Position numbers and translations under genes: made by a program
The notes under the pieces: model-generated
The model's database searches: none
Seen by the model: only the letters and a program-made list of their open reading frames with translations
What the model was told of the DNA's origin: nothing
Assembly (NCBI GenBank): GCA_036555665.1
Contig: DATBKW010000054.1
Location: forward strand, 1-19,636
DNA from: JAOPZW01 sp036555665
GTDB lineage: Bacteria > Actinomycetota > Thermoleophilia > Solirubrobacterales > Solirubrobacteraceae
DNA: 19,636 bases
Reading direction: 5' to 3'
Shown: piece by piece, positions 11,142 to 18,583 of the stretch
Layout: the number at the start of each line of letters is the position of its first letter
Numbering within the stretch: the first letter of the stretch is position 1

Positions 11142-12731
11142 ATGTACGACTACGTGATCGTCGGAGCGGGCTCGGCGGGCTGCGTGCTCGCCAACAGGCT
11201 CAGCGAGGACCCCGATGTCAAGGTCCTGCTCCTCGAGGCCGGGCCGCCGGACACGGCGGACTTCATCCACATCCCGGCCGCGTTCTCGGCGCTCTTCCGC
11301 TCGCAGAACGACTGGGACCTGGGCACCGGCTTCGAGCCCGGGCTCGACGACCGGCGCGTCTACCTCCCGCGCGGCAAGACGCTCGGCGGCTCGTCGTCGC
11401 TGAACGCGATGATCTACATCCGCGGCAACGCGGCCGATTACGACGAGTGGAGCGAGCTCGGCTGGGGCTGGGACGACATCAAGCCCTACTTCCTGCGCGC
11501 GGAGGACAACGTGCGCGGCGCCTCCGAGCACCACGGCGCCGGCGGCCCGCTGCGGGTGTCCGACAGCCTGGCCCGCACCGGCCTGTCGCAGGCCTTCCTC
11601 GACGCCGTCGCCGCCCGCGGGCTGCCCGCCACCGAGGACTTCAACGGCGCACGGCAGGACGGCTTCGGCTGGTACCAGCTGACCACGCGCGACGGGCGCC
11701 GCGGCAGCACCGCGGTCTCCTATCTGCACCCGGTCATGGACCGCCCGAACCTGACCGTCGAGACCCACGTGCACGCGCACCGCGTGCTCTTCGACGGCAC
11801 GCGCGCGGTCGGCGTGGCCGGCTCGCGCCTGAGCGAGATGCTCGAGTTCCGCGCCGAGCGCGAGGTGCTCGTGTGCGGCGGCGCGTACATGTCGCCCCAG
11901 ATCCTGTGGCTGTCGGGCATCGGCCGTCCCGACGAGCTCGCGCTGCTGCAGATCCCGGTCGTCGCCGAGGTCACGGGCGTAGGGCTCGCCCTGCAGGACC
12001 ACCCGACGATGGGCGCGACGTGGATCTGCGAGGAGCCGGTGAGCCTCAAGGACGCGCTGACCGACGAGAACCTCGCCCTGTGGATGGGCGGCGGCGGCCC
12101 GCTGTCGTCCAACGTCGCCGAGTGCGGCGGGTTCCTGCGCACGCGCGATGACCTCGCGGCGCCCGACGTGCAGTTCCACATGGTCTCGGCCATGTACGAG
12201 CAGGAAGGGCTCGTGCCGCCGCCCGCGCACGGCTTCACGTTGAGCGTCTGCGTGGTCAAGCCGCAGAGCCGCGGGCAGGTGGCGGTCGTCTCGCCCGACC
12301 CGACGACCAAGCCGCTGATCATCCACAACTACTTCGCCGAGCCCGAGGACATGCGCTCGGCGGTGGCCGGCATGCGGGCGGTGCTCGAGATCGGGGGCAC
12401 CGAGCCGCTGGCCCGGTACGCGCAGGCGGCGCACATGGTGCCGCCGTCCGACAGCGACGCGGACCTCGAGGCCCACATCCGCCACACCGCGCAGACGATC
12501 TACCACCCGACGAGCACGTGCCGGATGGGCGTCGACGAGCTTGCCGTGGTCGATCCCGAACTCCGGGTGCGCGGCGTCGAGGGCCTGCGGGTGGTCGATG
12601 CGTCGATCTTCCCGTCGGTCCCGCGCGGCAACACCAACGCGCCGACGATCGCGGTGGCCGAGAAGGCCGCCGACCTCGTCCGCGGGCGCGCCGCGCCGAC
12701 GACTGCGGAGGCGGCGGAGGCCGCCGTTTAG
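11142..12731 (+). CDS. GMC-family FAD-dependent alcohol oxidoreductase
   Basis: Flavoprotein of the glucose-methanol-choline family that oxidises an alcohol group. The 529 residues are normal. The ADP-binding GxGxxG is at 8-13 (VGAGSAG), followed by LLLEAG; the GMC signature region reads LPRGKTLGGSSSLNAMIYIRG. The C-terminal substrate domain has the conserved YHPTSTCRMG with catalytic His455, and RGNTNAPT with Asn499, forming the usual His/Asn pair. There is no signal peptide or anchor. It most resembles the choline dehydrogenase/AlkJ branch; the substrate cannot be told. It interrupts the purine genes with its own promoter, and its stop overlaps that of the convergent minus-strand gene. There is no obvious link to purines. 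Confidence 0.92.
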   Translation: MYDYVIVGAGSAGCVLANRLSEDPDVKVLLLEAGPPDTADFIHIPAAFSALFRSQNDWDLGTGFEPGLDDRRVYLPRGKTLGGSSSLNAMIYIRGNAADYDEWSELGWGWDDIKPYFLRAEDNVRGASEHHGAGGPLRVSDSLARTGLSQAFLDAVAARGLPATEDFNGARQDGFGWYQLTTRDGRRGSTAVSYLHPVMDRPNLTVETHVHAHRVLFDGTRAVGVAGSRLSEMLEFRAEREVLVCGGAYMSPQILWLSGIGRPDELALLQIPVVAEVTGVGLALQDHPTMGATWICEEPVSLKDALTDENLALWMGGGGPLSSNVAECGGFLRTRDDLAAPDVQFHMVSAMYEQEGLVPPPAHGFTLSVCVVKPQSRGQVAVVSPDPTTKPLIIHNYFAEPEDMRSAVAGMRAVLEIGGTEPLARYAQAAHMVPPSDSDADLEAHIRHTAQTIYHPTSTCRMGVDELAVVDPELRVRGVEGLRVVDASIFPSVPRGNTNAPTIAVAEKAADLVRGRAAPTTAEAAEAAV

Positions 12732-13117
12732 AGCCTTTCGAGCCGGTCCTCGGCCTCGCCGGCACGCTCCTCGTGGCGAGCCGCGGCCTGCCGCGCGCGC
12801 TCGCCGCGCTTCTGCAGCTCCTCGGCCGTCGATTCCTCCTCGGAGGCGAGCCGCGCGTGCTCGGCGGCCTGGCGCTCGAGGCGCTCGGCCTCGTCGCGGT
12901 GCTCGCCGGCGCGCTCGACGTGGGCCTCGGCCGCGTCGGCGCTCTCGCGCGCGCGGGCGGCGTTGGCCTCGAGCTGCTGGCGATGGCCGCCGGCCTCGGT
13001 GGTCAGGCGCTCGCGGGCGCGCTCGCGCTCGGCCTGGCGCTTGGCCACGGCGCGGTAGGCGAGCCATCCGACGGCGACGGCGACCACCAGGATGATGATG
13101 ATCAGAACAATGGTCAC
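12728..13117 (-). CDS. Small membrane-anchored coiled-coil protein, function unknown
   Basis: A 129-residue protein not matched to a named family. Residues 2-24 (TIVLIIIILVVAVAVGWLAY) form one hydrophobic membrane segment. From there to the end it is an uninterrupted Ala/Glu/Arg-rich helix with heptad-like spacing, so a long cytoplasmic coiled coil on an N-terminal anchor is expected; RAVAKRQ after the helix places positive charge inside. The GTG start is the only one that includes the membrane helix and has TAGCCC seven bases upstream. It is divergent from purC (56 bases between), and its stop overlaps the GMC stop tail to tail. Reality is supported by the clear membrane helix and the absence of an alternative gene on the + strand. 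Confidence 0.75.
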   Translation of the reverse strand: MTIVLIIIILVVAVAVGWLAYRAVAKRQAERERARERLTTEAGGHRQQLEANAARARESADAAEAHVERAGEHRDEAERLERQAAEHARLASEEESTAEELQKRGERARQAAARHEERAGEAEDRLERL

Positions 13118-13124
13118 GGGCCTC

Positions 13125-13130
13125 GGGCTA
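13125..13130 (-). promoter_or_regulatory. Candidate leaderless -10 for the coiled-coil gene
   Basis: TAGCCC on the minus strand lies seven bases before the GTG at 13117. It mirrors TAGCCT of purC in the same 56-base divergent gap. The last base differs from the usual T, so it is a weak match. Confidence 0.35.
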
Positions 13131-13160
13131 CCCGCGCGAGGACCCGCCCGAACTCGTTGG

Positions 13161-13166
13161 TAGCCT
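13161..13166 (+). promoter_or_regulatory. Candidate leaderless -10 for purC
   Basis: TAGCCT ends seven bases before the purC GTG at 13174, with no Shine-Dalgarno site between. It would start the purC-purS-purQ-purL transcript at the initiation codon. Confidence 0.45.
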
Positions 13167-13173
13167 GCGCGGC

Positions 13174-14052
13174 GTGCCGCCTGTGACCGACCTTCCGCTC
13201 CTCGCCAGCGGGAAGGTCCGAGAGATGTACGACCTCGGCGACCGGATTCTCATGGTCGCCAGCGACAGGATCTCGACCTACGACGTCGTGCATCCGACGC
13301 CGATCCCCGACAAGGGCGCCGTGCTCACCGGCCTGTCGGCGTTCTGGTTCGGGCGCACGGGCCACATCGTGGCCAACCACTTCGTCTCCGCCACCGATGA
13401 CGTGCCCGAGGACGTCCGCGGCCGCGCGATGACCGTCCGCAAGCTCGAGATGCTGCCGGTCGAATGCGTCGTTCGCGGCTACATCACCGGGTCGGGCTGG
13501 AAGGACTATCAGGCGACCGGGAGCGTGTCGGGCATCGAGCTGCCGCCGGGCCTGCGCGAGTCCGAGCGCCTGCCGACGCCGGTCTTCACGCCGTCGACGA
13601 AGGCCGACGAGGGCCACGACGAGGCAATCGACTTCGACCGCGCGGCCGAGCTGGTCGGCGATCGCGGGCTGATGGCCCGGGTGCGTGACGTCTCGGTGGC
13701 CCTGTACCGCTTCGCCGCCGACCACGCGCGCGAGCGCGGCGTGATCCTCGCCGACACGAAGTTCGAGTTCGGCCTCGACGCCGAGGGCGAGCTCGTCGTG
13801 GGCGACGAGGTCCTTACGCCCGACTCGTCGCGCTACTGGCCCGCCGAGGGCTACGAGGCCGGCCGGGGCCAGCCGAGCTTCGACAAGCAGTACGTGCGCG
13901 ACTGGGCCGCGGGCAGCGGCTGGGACAAGACGCCGCCGGCCCCCGCGCTGCCCGACGACGTCGTCGCCGGCACACGCGCACGCTACGTCGAGGCCTACGA
14001 GCTCATCACCGGCGAGCCGTTCGACGCGTGGCTGCAAAGGACGGCTCCTTGA
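13174..14052 (+). CDS. purC: SAICAR synthetase (phosphoribosylaminoimidazole-succinocarboxamide synthase)
   Basis: Joins aspartate to CAIR with ATP, the step after PurE and before PurB. It has 292 residues, the longer form found in actinobacteria and yeast. It opens with LLASGKVREMYDLGD, followed by VASDRISTYDVV. The first family signature is seen as LPVECVVRGYITGSGWKDY and the second as LADTKFEFGLD; DSSRYWPAEGY and FDKQYVRDW follow. The GTG at 13174 fits the -10 spacing; a GTG at 13183 is possible and would cost three residues. The stop TGA overlaps the purS TTG, opening a four-gene coupled block. Confidence 0.97.
   Translation: MPPVTDLPLLASGKVREMYDLGDRILMVASDRISTYDVVHPTPIPDKGAVLTGLSAFWFGRTGHIVANHFVSATDDVPEDVRGRAMTVRKLEMLPVECVVRGYITGSGWKDYQATGSVSGIELPPGLRESERLPTPVFTPSTKADEGHDEAIDFDRAAELVGDRGLMARVRDVSVALYRFAADHARERGVILADTKFEFGLDAEGELVVGDEVLTPDSSRYWPAEGYEAGRGQPSFDKQYVRDWAAGSGWDKTPPAPALPDDVVAGTRARYVEAYELITGEPFDAWLQRTAP
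14036..14041 (+). promoter_or_regulatory. Ribosome binding site deciding the purS start
   Basis: AAAGGA inside the end of purC lies seven bases before the TTG at 14049. It favours this TTG over an in-frame GTG at 14028, which would give seven extra residues. Confidence 0.6.
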
Positions 14053-14270
14053 GGGCGCGGGTGCTCATCCGGCCGAAGGCCGGGATCCTTGACCCGCAGG
14101 GCATCGCCGTCGAGCGCGCGCTGCCGGCGCTCGGGTTCTCGGGGGTGTCCAACGTCCACGTCGGGCGCCTTGTGGAGCTCGACGTCGAAGACGCCGAGCA
14201 GCTCGACGCCATGTGCCGGCGGCTGCTGGCCAACCCCCTCATCGAGGACTACGAGATCCTCGCGGCGTGA
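14049..14270 (+). CDS. purS: PurS, FGAM synthase small subunit
   Basis: Small bridging subunit of the three-part phosphoribosylformylglycinamidine synthase (PurS-PurQ-PurL) that helps pass ammonia from PurQ to PurL. From the TTG the product has 73 residues, MRARVLIRPKAGILDPQG being the family's usual opening; the end reads NPLIEDYEIL as in other PurS. The TTG overlaps the purC stop as TTGA and has AAAGGA upstream. A GTG at 14028 would add seven residues that do not look like PurS. Its own stop overlaps the purQ GTG. Confidence 0.93.
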   Translation: MRARVLIRPKAGILDPQGIAVERALPALGFSGVSNVHVGRLVELDVEDAEQLDAMCRRLLANPLIEDYEILAA

Positions 14271-14926
14271 AGTTCGGCGTCATCCGCTTTCCCGGCTCCT
14301 GCGACGACGTGGACGCGCAGCTCGCCGCCTCGCGGGTCGGCGAGGCGGTGCTGCTGTGGCACGGCGACCGCGACCTGCAGAGCGTCGACGCGGTCATCGT
14401 CCCCGGCGGCTTCTCCTACGGCGACTACCTGCGCGTGGGCGCGATCGCGCGCTTCGCGCCGGTCATGGAGGAGGTCATCGCCTTCGCCCGCGACGGCGGG
14501 CCGGTGCTCGGGATCTGCAACGGCTTCCAGGTCCTGTGCGAGGCGGGGCTGCTCCCCGGCGCTCTGCTGCCCAACGACCACCTGCGCTTCCGCTGCCGCC
14601 AGGTCACCGTCGAGGTCGTCAACGCCGACACCGCCTTCACGCGCGCGTGCGAGCCCGGCGAGCGCCTGTCGATCCCCTGCAAGCACACGACGGGCCGCTA
14701 CTACGCGCCGGACCTCGATCGCCTCGAGGCCAACCGCCAGGTCGTCCTGCGCTACGCGCCCGGCGAGAACCCCAACGGCGCGGCCCGCGACATCGCCGGG
14801 GTCTGCAACGAAGCCGGCAACGTCGTGGGTCTAATGCCTCACCCCGAGCACGCCGTCGACGAGCGCGTCGGCGGCAGCGCCGACGGCCTGAAGCTGTTCG
14901 CCTCGGCGGCGGTCGCGCATGCCTGA
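14267..14926 (+). CDS. purQ: PurQ, FGAM synthase glutaminase subunit
   Basis: Class I glutamine amidotransferase that frees ammonia for PurL. It has 219 residues, normal for the stand-alone form. MKFGVIRFPGSCDDVDA opens the protein; the oxyanion strand VIVPGGFSYGDYLR follows. The nucleophile Cys84 lies in GICNGFQVLCEAGLLPGAL, and the catalytic pair His192 and Glu194 lies in MPHPEH. The catalytic triad is therefore complete. The GTG overlaps the purS stop by four bases, and the 3' end overlaps purL by eight bases (ATGCCTGA), which fits equal production of the complex. Confidence 0.97.
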   Translation: MKFGVIRFPGSCDDVDAQLAASRVGEAVLLWHGDRDLQSVDAVIVPGGFSYGDYLRVGAIARFAPVMEEVIAFARDGGPVLGICNGFQVLCEAGLLPGALLPNDHLRFRCRQVTVEVVNADTAFTRACEPGERLSIPCKHTTGRYYAPDLDRLEANRQVVLRYAPGENPNGAARDIAGVCNEAGNVVGLMPHPEHAVDERVGGSADGLKLFASAAVAHA

Positions 14927-17120
14927 CACCGTGACGCTGCCGACGATCGACGACGCCGTCGCCCTCGGCCTCACGCGCGCCGAGTACGAGCAGATCGTCG
15001 ACAAGCTCGAGCGCGCGCCCAACCGGGTCGAGCTGGCGATGTTCTCGCTGCTGTGGAGCGAGCACTGCGCCTACAAGCACTCCAAGCTGCTGCTCAGGAC
15101 GCTGCCGACCGAGGGCGCGCACGTCGTCATGGGCCCGGGCGAGAACGCGGGGGCGGTCGACGTCGGCGGCGGGCTGGCGGTCGCCTTCAAGGTCGAGTCC
15201 CACAACCACCCCAGCGCGGTCGAGCCCTTCCAGGGCGCGGCCACGGGCGTCGGCGGGATCCTGCGCGACATCTTCGCTCTCGGCGCGCGGCCGATCGCCG
15301 TGCTCGACTCGCTGCGCTTCGGCGAGCCGGGCGAGTCCGAGCGCTCGCGCTACCTGCTCGACCACGCGGTCGCCGGCATCGGCCACTACGGCAACTCGAT
15401 CGGCGTGCCGACCGTCGGCGGCGAGGTCTACTTCGAGGCGCCGTATGAGCAGAACTGCCTGGTCAACGCAATGGCGCTCGGCCTGGCCGAGACGCGGCAC
15501 ATGATCCGCTCGGCTGCCGCGGGCGTGGGCAACGTCGTCGTGCTCTTCGGTGCCTCGACCGGCCGCGACGGCATCGGCGGCGCCTCGGTGCTGGCCAGCG
15601 CCGAGCTCGGCGAGGCCGACGGCGACAAGCGCCCCTCCGTCCAGGTCGGCGATCCGTTCGCCGAGAAGAAGCTCATGGAGTGCTCGCTCGAGCTGCTCGA
15701 GCGCGGGCTGCTCGTGTCGCTGCAGGACCTCGGCGCGGCGGGGCTGACATCGTCGGCGTCGGAGATGGCGTCCAAGGGCGGCGTCGGCATCGACCTCGAC
15801 GTCGCGCGCGTGCCGCTGCGCGAGGCCGGCATGGAGCCTTTCGAGATCATGGTCTCGGAGTCCCAGGAGCGGATGCTGTGCGTCTGCACGCCCGAGCGCG
15901 TCGACGACGTGCTCGCGGTCTGCGAGCGCTGGGAGGTCCACGGCGCGGCGATCGGCGAGGTGACCGACTCCGGCGCGATGCGCATCTTCCGCGGCGACGA
16001 TCTGGTCGCCGAGGTGCCGGTGGCGGCGCTCGTCGACGACTGCCCGCTCTACGCCCTGGCGCCCGAGCGCCCGCGGGCGCCGCTCTACGATCCGCCGCGT
16101 GCGACGCTGGCGCGCGATGCGCCGCTGCGCGAGGTGCTGCTCGCGCTGCTGGCCTCGCCCAACCTGGCCTCGCGCCGGCCGCTGTTCGAGCAGTACGACT
16201 GGATCGTGCAGTCGCGCACGGTGCGCCGTCCCGAGGAGGCCGACGCCGCGGTGCTCGCCCTGCCCGACGGCAGCGCGCTCGGCGTCGCCATCGACGGCAA
16301 CGGGCGCCGCGTCGCCGCCGATCCCTATCAGGGCACGATCGGCGCGGTCCTCGAATGCGCGGCCAACCTGGCCTGCGTCGGCGCCGAGCCGCTCGGCGTC
16401 ACCAACAACCTCAACTTCGGCAATCCCGAGAAGCCGCACATCGCCTGGCAGCTCAGCGAGGCGGTGCGCGGCCTCGGCGACGCCTGCCGGGCCCTCGGCG
16501 TGCCCGTCACCGGCGGCAACGTCTCGCTCTACAACGAGGGTGCCGCCGGCCCGATCTACCCGACGCCGGTGGTCGGCATGGTCGGCCGCCTGCCCGACGC
16601 GACGCGCGCGGCGCCGCTGGGCTTCGCGCGAGCCGGCGACGCGATCGCGCTGGCGGGCTGGGACACGAGCCCGTCGCTGGCCGCGAGCGAGCTGGCCAAG
16701 CTGCGGGGCGAGCCCTTGCCCGACGGCCTGCCCGAGGTCGACCTCACACGCGCGCGCAAGGTCCTCGAGGCCGTGCGCGACGCCGTCCGCGGCGGCGCCC
16801 TGAGCTCCTGCCACGACGTCGCCGACGGCGGCTTGCTCGTGGCGGTCGCCGAGAGCTGCCTGGCCGGTGGCATGGGTGCGACGCTCGACCTCGGTCCCAG
16901 CGACGACGTGTGGTGCCGGCTCTTCGGCGAGCGCCCGGCGGGCTTCGTCGTCTCCGGCCCGCGCGAGGCGCTCGAGGCGCTCGGGCGCACGGTCCCGCTC
17001 GACGTCTTCGGCACCGTCGGCGGCGATGCGCTGCTGGTCGCGATCGGCGGCGAGTCCGCGCGCTGGACGTTGCCCGAGCTGCGCGAAGCACACGACGCGC
17101 TCGCCCGTTTCTTCCCCTGA
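14919..17120 (+). CDS. purL: PurL, FGAM synthase large (synthetase) subunit
   Basis: ATP-dependent synthetase subunit converting FGAR to FGAM with ammonia from PurQ. The 733 residues match the small-type PurL that works with PurS and PurQ, not the 1300-residue fused form. Visible motifs are WSEHCAYKHSK with active-site His49, GPGENAGAVDVG, and ESHNHPS at 93-99, which leads into the ATP-binding Gly-rich segment ATGVGGILRD. The second AIRS-like half has NNLNFGNPEKP and VTGGNVSLYNE, then SCHDVADGGLLVAVAE. The ATG overlaps purQ. No gene follows directly on the operon; 45 bases separate it from the stress-protein gene. Confidence 0.97.
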   Translation: MPDTVTLPTIDDAVALGLTRAEYEQIVDKLERAPNRVELAMFSLLWSEHCAYKHSKLLLRTLPTEGAHVVMGPGENAGAVDVGGGLAVAFKVESHNHPSAVEPFQGAATGVGGILRDIFALGARPIAVLDSLRFGEPGESERSRYLLDHAVAGIGHYGNSIGVPTVGGEVYFEAPYEQNCLVNAMALGLAETRHMIRSAAAGVGNVVVLFGASTGRDGIGGASVLASAELGEADGDKRPSVQVGDPFAEKKLMECSLELLERGLLVSLQDLGAAGLTSSASEMASKGGVGIDLDVARVPLREAGMEPFEIMVSESQERMLCVCTPERVDDVLAVCERWEVHGAAIGEVTDSGAMRIFRGDDLVAEVPVAALVDDCPLYALAPERPRAPLYDPPRATLARDAPLREVLLALLASPNLASRRPLFEQYDWIVQSRTVRRPEEADAAVLALPDGSALGVAIDGNGRRVAADPYQGTIGAVLECAANLACVGAEPLGVTNNLNFGNPEKPHIAWQLSEAVRGLGDACRALGVPVTGGNVSLYNEGAAGPIYPTPVVGMVGRLPDATRAAPLGFARAGDAIALAGWDTSPSLAASELAKLRGEPLPDGLPEVDLTRARKVLEAVRDAVRGGALSSCHDVADGGLLVAVAESCLAGGMGATLDLGPSDDVWCRLFGERPAGFVVSGPREALEALGRTVPLDVFGTVGGDALLVAIGGESARWTLPELREAHDALARFFP

Positions 17121-17165
17121 AGCTTGCGCTCGACCCGGCCCGCGGTGCAGACTGCGCGCGGGGCA

Positions 17166-17666
17166 ATGTCCATGCAGGGCATTCATCAGACCGTTTCGGA
17201 AGCGACGGACCAAGGGCACGGGAGCGTTCATCGCCTGCTGGTCGCGTTCAACGGGTCGCCAGGCTCGTGGGTCGCCCTGCGGCGCGCGATCGAGATCGCC
17301 ACCGAGAACCGCGCGCTGCTCACGATCGTCGCCGTGGTCCATGAGCCGCGCTTCTTGTGGCAGGGGCCGGGGCCGATGAGCGTCCCCTACTCCCGCGAGA
17401 CCATCCGCCGCGACCTCGAGGGCGAGATGCTGCGCCAGGTCGCCAACGCGCGCGACGAGGTCCCTGCCACGCTGTCGGTCACCACGCAGGTCCTGCACGG
17501 GCGCGCAGCGCGGGCGCTGGCCGCGTTCGCCGAGGCGGGCTGCTACGACCTCGTGGTCACGGGCTCGTGCTCGGCCGGCCGGCTGGACCGGCTGCTGCGC
17601 GGCAGCGTCGCGCACGGGCTGCTGTCGCACGCACGCACGTCGGTGCTCACCGTCAAGGCACCGTAG
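17166..17666 (+). CDS. Universal stress protein (UspA) family
   Basis: A 166-residue single-domain Usp. RLLVAFNGSPGSWVALRRAIEIA is the family opening (strand, then helix). Near the end, LVVTGSCSAGRLDRLLRGSVAHGLLSHARTSVLTV covers the nucleotide loop. In the ATP motif G-x2-G-x9-G-S/T the second Gly is Ser here (G-SC-S-x9-GS), so ATP binding may be weak or absent. About 22 residues precede the core. ATG at 17166 is preferred; ATG 17172 (better spaced from GGGG at 17160-17163) and TTG 17124 are alternatives. CAGACT at 17148-17153 may be its -10. Its stop directly abuts the stop of the convergent gene. The role in stress is inferred from the family. Confidence 0.88.
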   Translation: MSMQGIHQTVSEATDQGHGSVHRLLVAFNGSPGSWVALRRAIEIATENRALLTIVAVVHEPRFLWQGPGPMSVPYSRETIRRDLEGEMLRQVANARDEVPATLSVTTQVLHGRAARALAAFAEAGCYDLVVTGSCSAGRLDRLLRGSVAHGLLSHARTSVLTVKAP

Positions 17667-18527
17667 TTACTGCTCCTGAAAGACGATGTCCTCGGGCTCG
17701 GTCGTCATGCGCACGGTCTGGCCGTCGACCCTGACGACGTAGTCGAATCCCGTGTAGCGCCCGGTCGACAGGATGATGAGCGGGTCGCCGCGCTGGGCGA
17801 GGTAGGCGGAGAAGCCGGCCAGCGAGGGATCGCCCGCGTTGAGCTCGAGGTAGTCGGCGAGGCGCCGGAAGAGCTTGGGGAGGATGACCGCCTCGTCGGT
17901 CAGGGTGGCCACGCTTTCGACCTTGACGCCCTTCTGGCTGCGGTCGCGTGCCCACACGCCGGTGGCCGGGCGCGCGTTGCGCGCCTGCTTGGCCAGCTCG
18001 GCGCGCAGGTCGGGGTAGAGCTGCAGGTAGAAGGTCGGATAGGCGAGCCCGGTGGCGATCAGCCGGTGGTTGGCCGTGCGCCGCAGCATGGTGACGGTGA
18101 CGCGAATCTCGGTGCCGCTCTCGGCCGGCGCGTCGCCGCGCCCTGCGAGGGCCACGCAGCGGCCGTAGAGGTCGGCGCCCTGGGTGAGCACGTACCCGGC
18201 GAGCGTGTCGGGCGTTGCCGTGGTGACCTTCTCGCCGTCGCGCTGCACGTCGCGGAAGCCCAGCCAGCGCACCAGCTCGTCGCGGGCCTGGTGGGCGAGC
18301 TCGAGCGGCTGGTGCAACGGCCCGCTTCCGGGCGGCGAGTAGTGGGTCTCGAGCGCGTCGATGGCGTCGAGGCGCAGCTGGGCGCCTCCGGCCGCATTGG
18401 TGCGCACCTTGTGGACGCCCGGGACGCGCGACCACTGGGCCGGGTCGTCGGGATAGAAGCGGATCGAGTCGCCGTCGGGCTCGGTGTCGACGATCCGGTA
18501 CGTCCCGGCCAGGCAGAGCATCGGCAT
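17667..18527 (-). CDS. Staphylococcal-nuclease-like (SNase) protein with C-terminal extension
   Basis: A 286-residue protein whose residues 8-195 follow the layout of staphylococcal (thermo)nuclease. PDGDSIRF (Asp20 in the Asp21 place) is followed by LRLDAIDALE, with Arg52, Asp57 and Glu60 where SNase has Arg35, Asp40 and Glu43. DLYGRCVAL has Arg123 in the Arg87 place. TGLAYPTFYLQLYPDLRAELAKQAR then fits the SNase C-terminal helices, ending near VWARD. All metal and catalytic residues appear kept, so a Ca-dependent phosphodiesterase is plausible. Residues 196-286 are an extra domain I do not recognise. There is no signal peptide, so it is probably cytosolic, unlike secreted thermonucleases. 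The ATG is set by TAGGTT six bases upstream. The assignment rests on motif order, not a database search. Confidence 0.75.
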   Translation of the reverse strand: MPMLCLAGTYRIVDTEPDGDSIRFYPDDPAQWSRVPGVHKVRTNAAGGAQLRLDAIDALETHYSPPGSGPLHQPLELAHQARDELVRWLGFRDVQRDGEKVTTATPDTLAGYVLTQGADLYGRCVALAGRGDAPAESGTEIRVTVTMLRRTANHRLIATGLAYPTFYLQLYPDLRAELAKQARNARPATGVWARDRSQKGVKVESVATLTDEAVILPKLFRRLADYLELNAGDPSLAGFSAYLAQRGDPLIILSTGRYTGFDYVVRVDGQTVRMTTEPEDIVFQEQ

Positions 18528-18533
18528 GGACGC

Positions 18534-18539
18534 AACCTA
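18534..18539 (-). promoter_or_regulatory. Candidate leaderless -10 for the SNase-like gene
   Basis: TAGGTT on the minus strand stands six bases before the ATG at 18527. The strong hairpin lies directly upstream where a -35 would be, so only the -10 is visible. No Shine-Dalgarno site is present. Confidence 0.5.
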
Positions 18540-18541
18540 CG

Positions 18542-18569
18542 CGGCGGGCGGCCTTCCGGCCGCCCGCCG
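18542..18569 (-). terminator. Strong hairpin ending the secreted-protein gene
   Basis: CGGCGGGCGGCC (18542-18553) and GGCCGCCCGCCG (18558-18569) form a perfect 12-base stem with a 4-base loop. On the minus-strand RNA the loop reads GGAA, a GNRA-type tetraloop, and the hairpin begins 14 bases after the stop at 18584. There is no T-run, as is usual in this group. It separates the upstream minus-strand gene from the promoter of the next. Confidence 0.75.
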
Positions 18570-18583
18570 TGAGAGGAGCCCGC

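Noticed and set aside
12518..13186. Plus-strand open frame across the end of the GMC gene and the coiled-coil gene
   Set aside because: Its Leu/Gly/Ala-rich stretch is the complement of the charged coiled-coil gene; it runs through the purC start and lacks a start signal.
14637..17630. Minus-strand open frame of 997 codons opposite purQ and purL
   Set aside because: It lies antisense to clear purine genes, is rich in Arg/Ala/Leu/Asp low complexity with no domain, and is expected in high-GC DNA where stop codons are rare.
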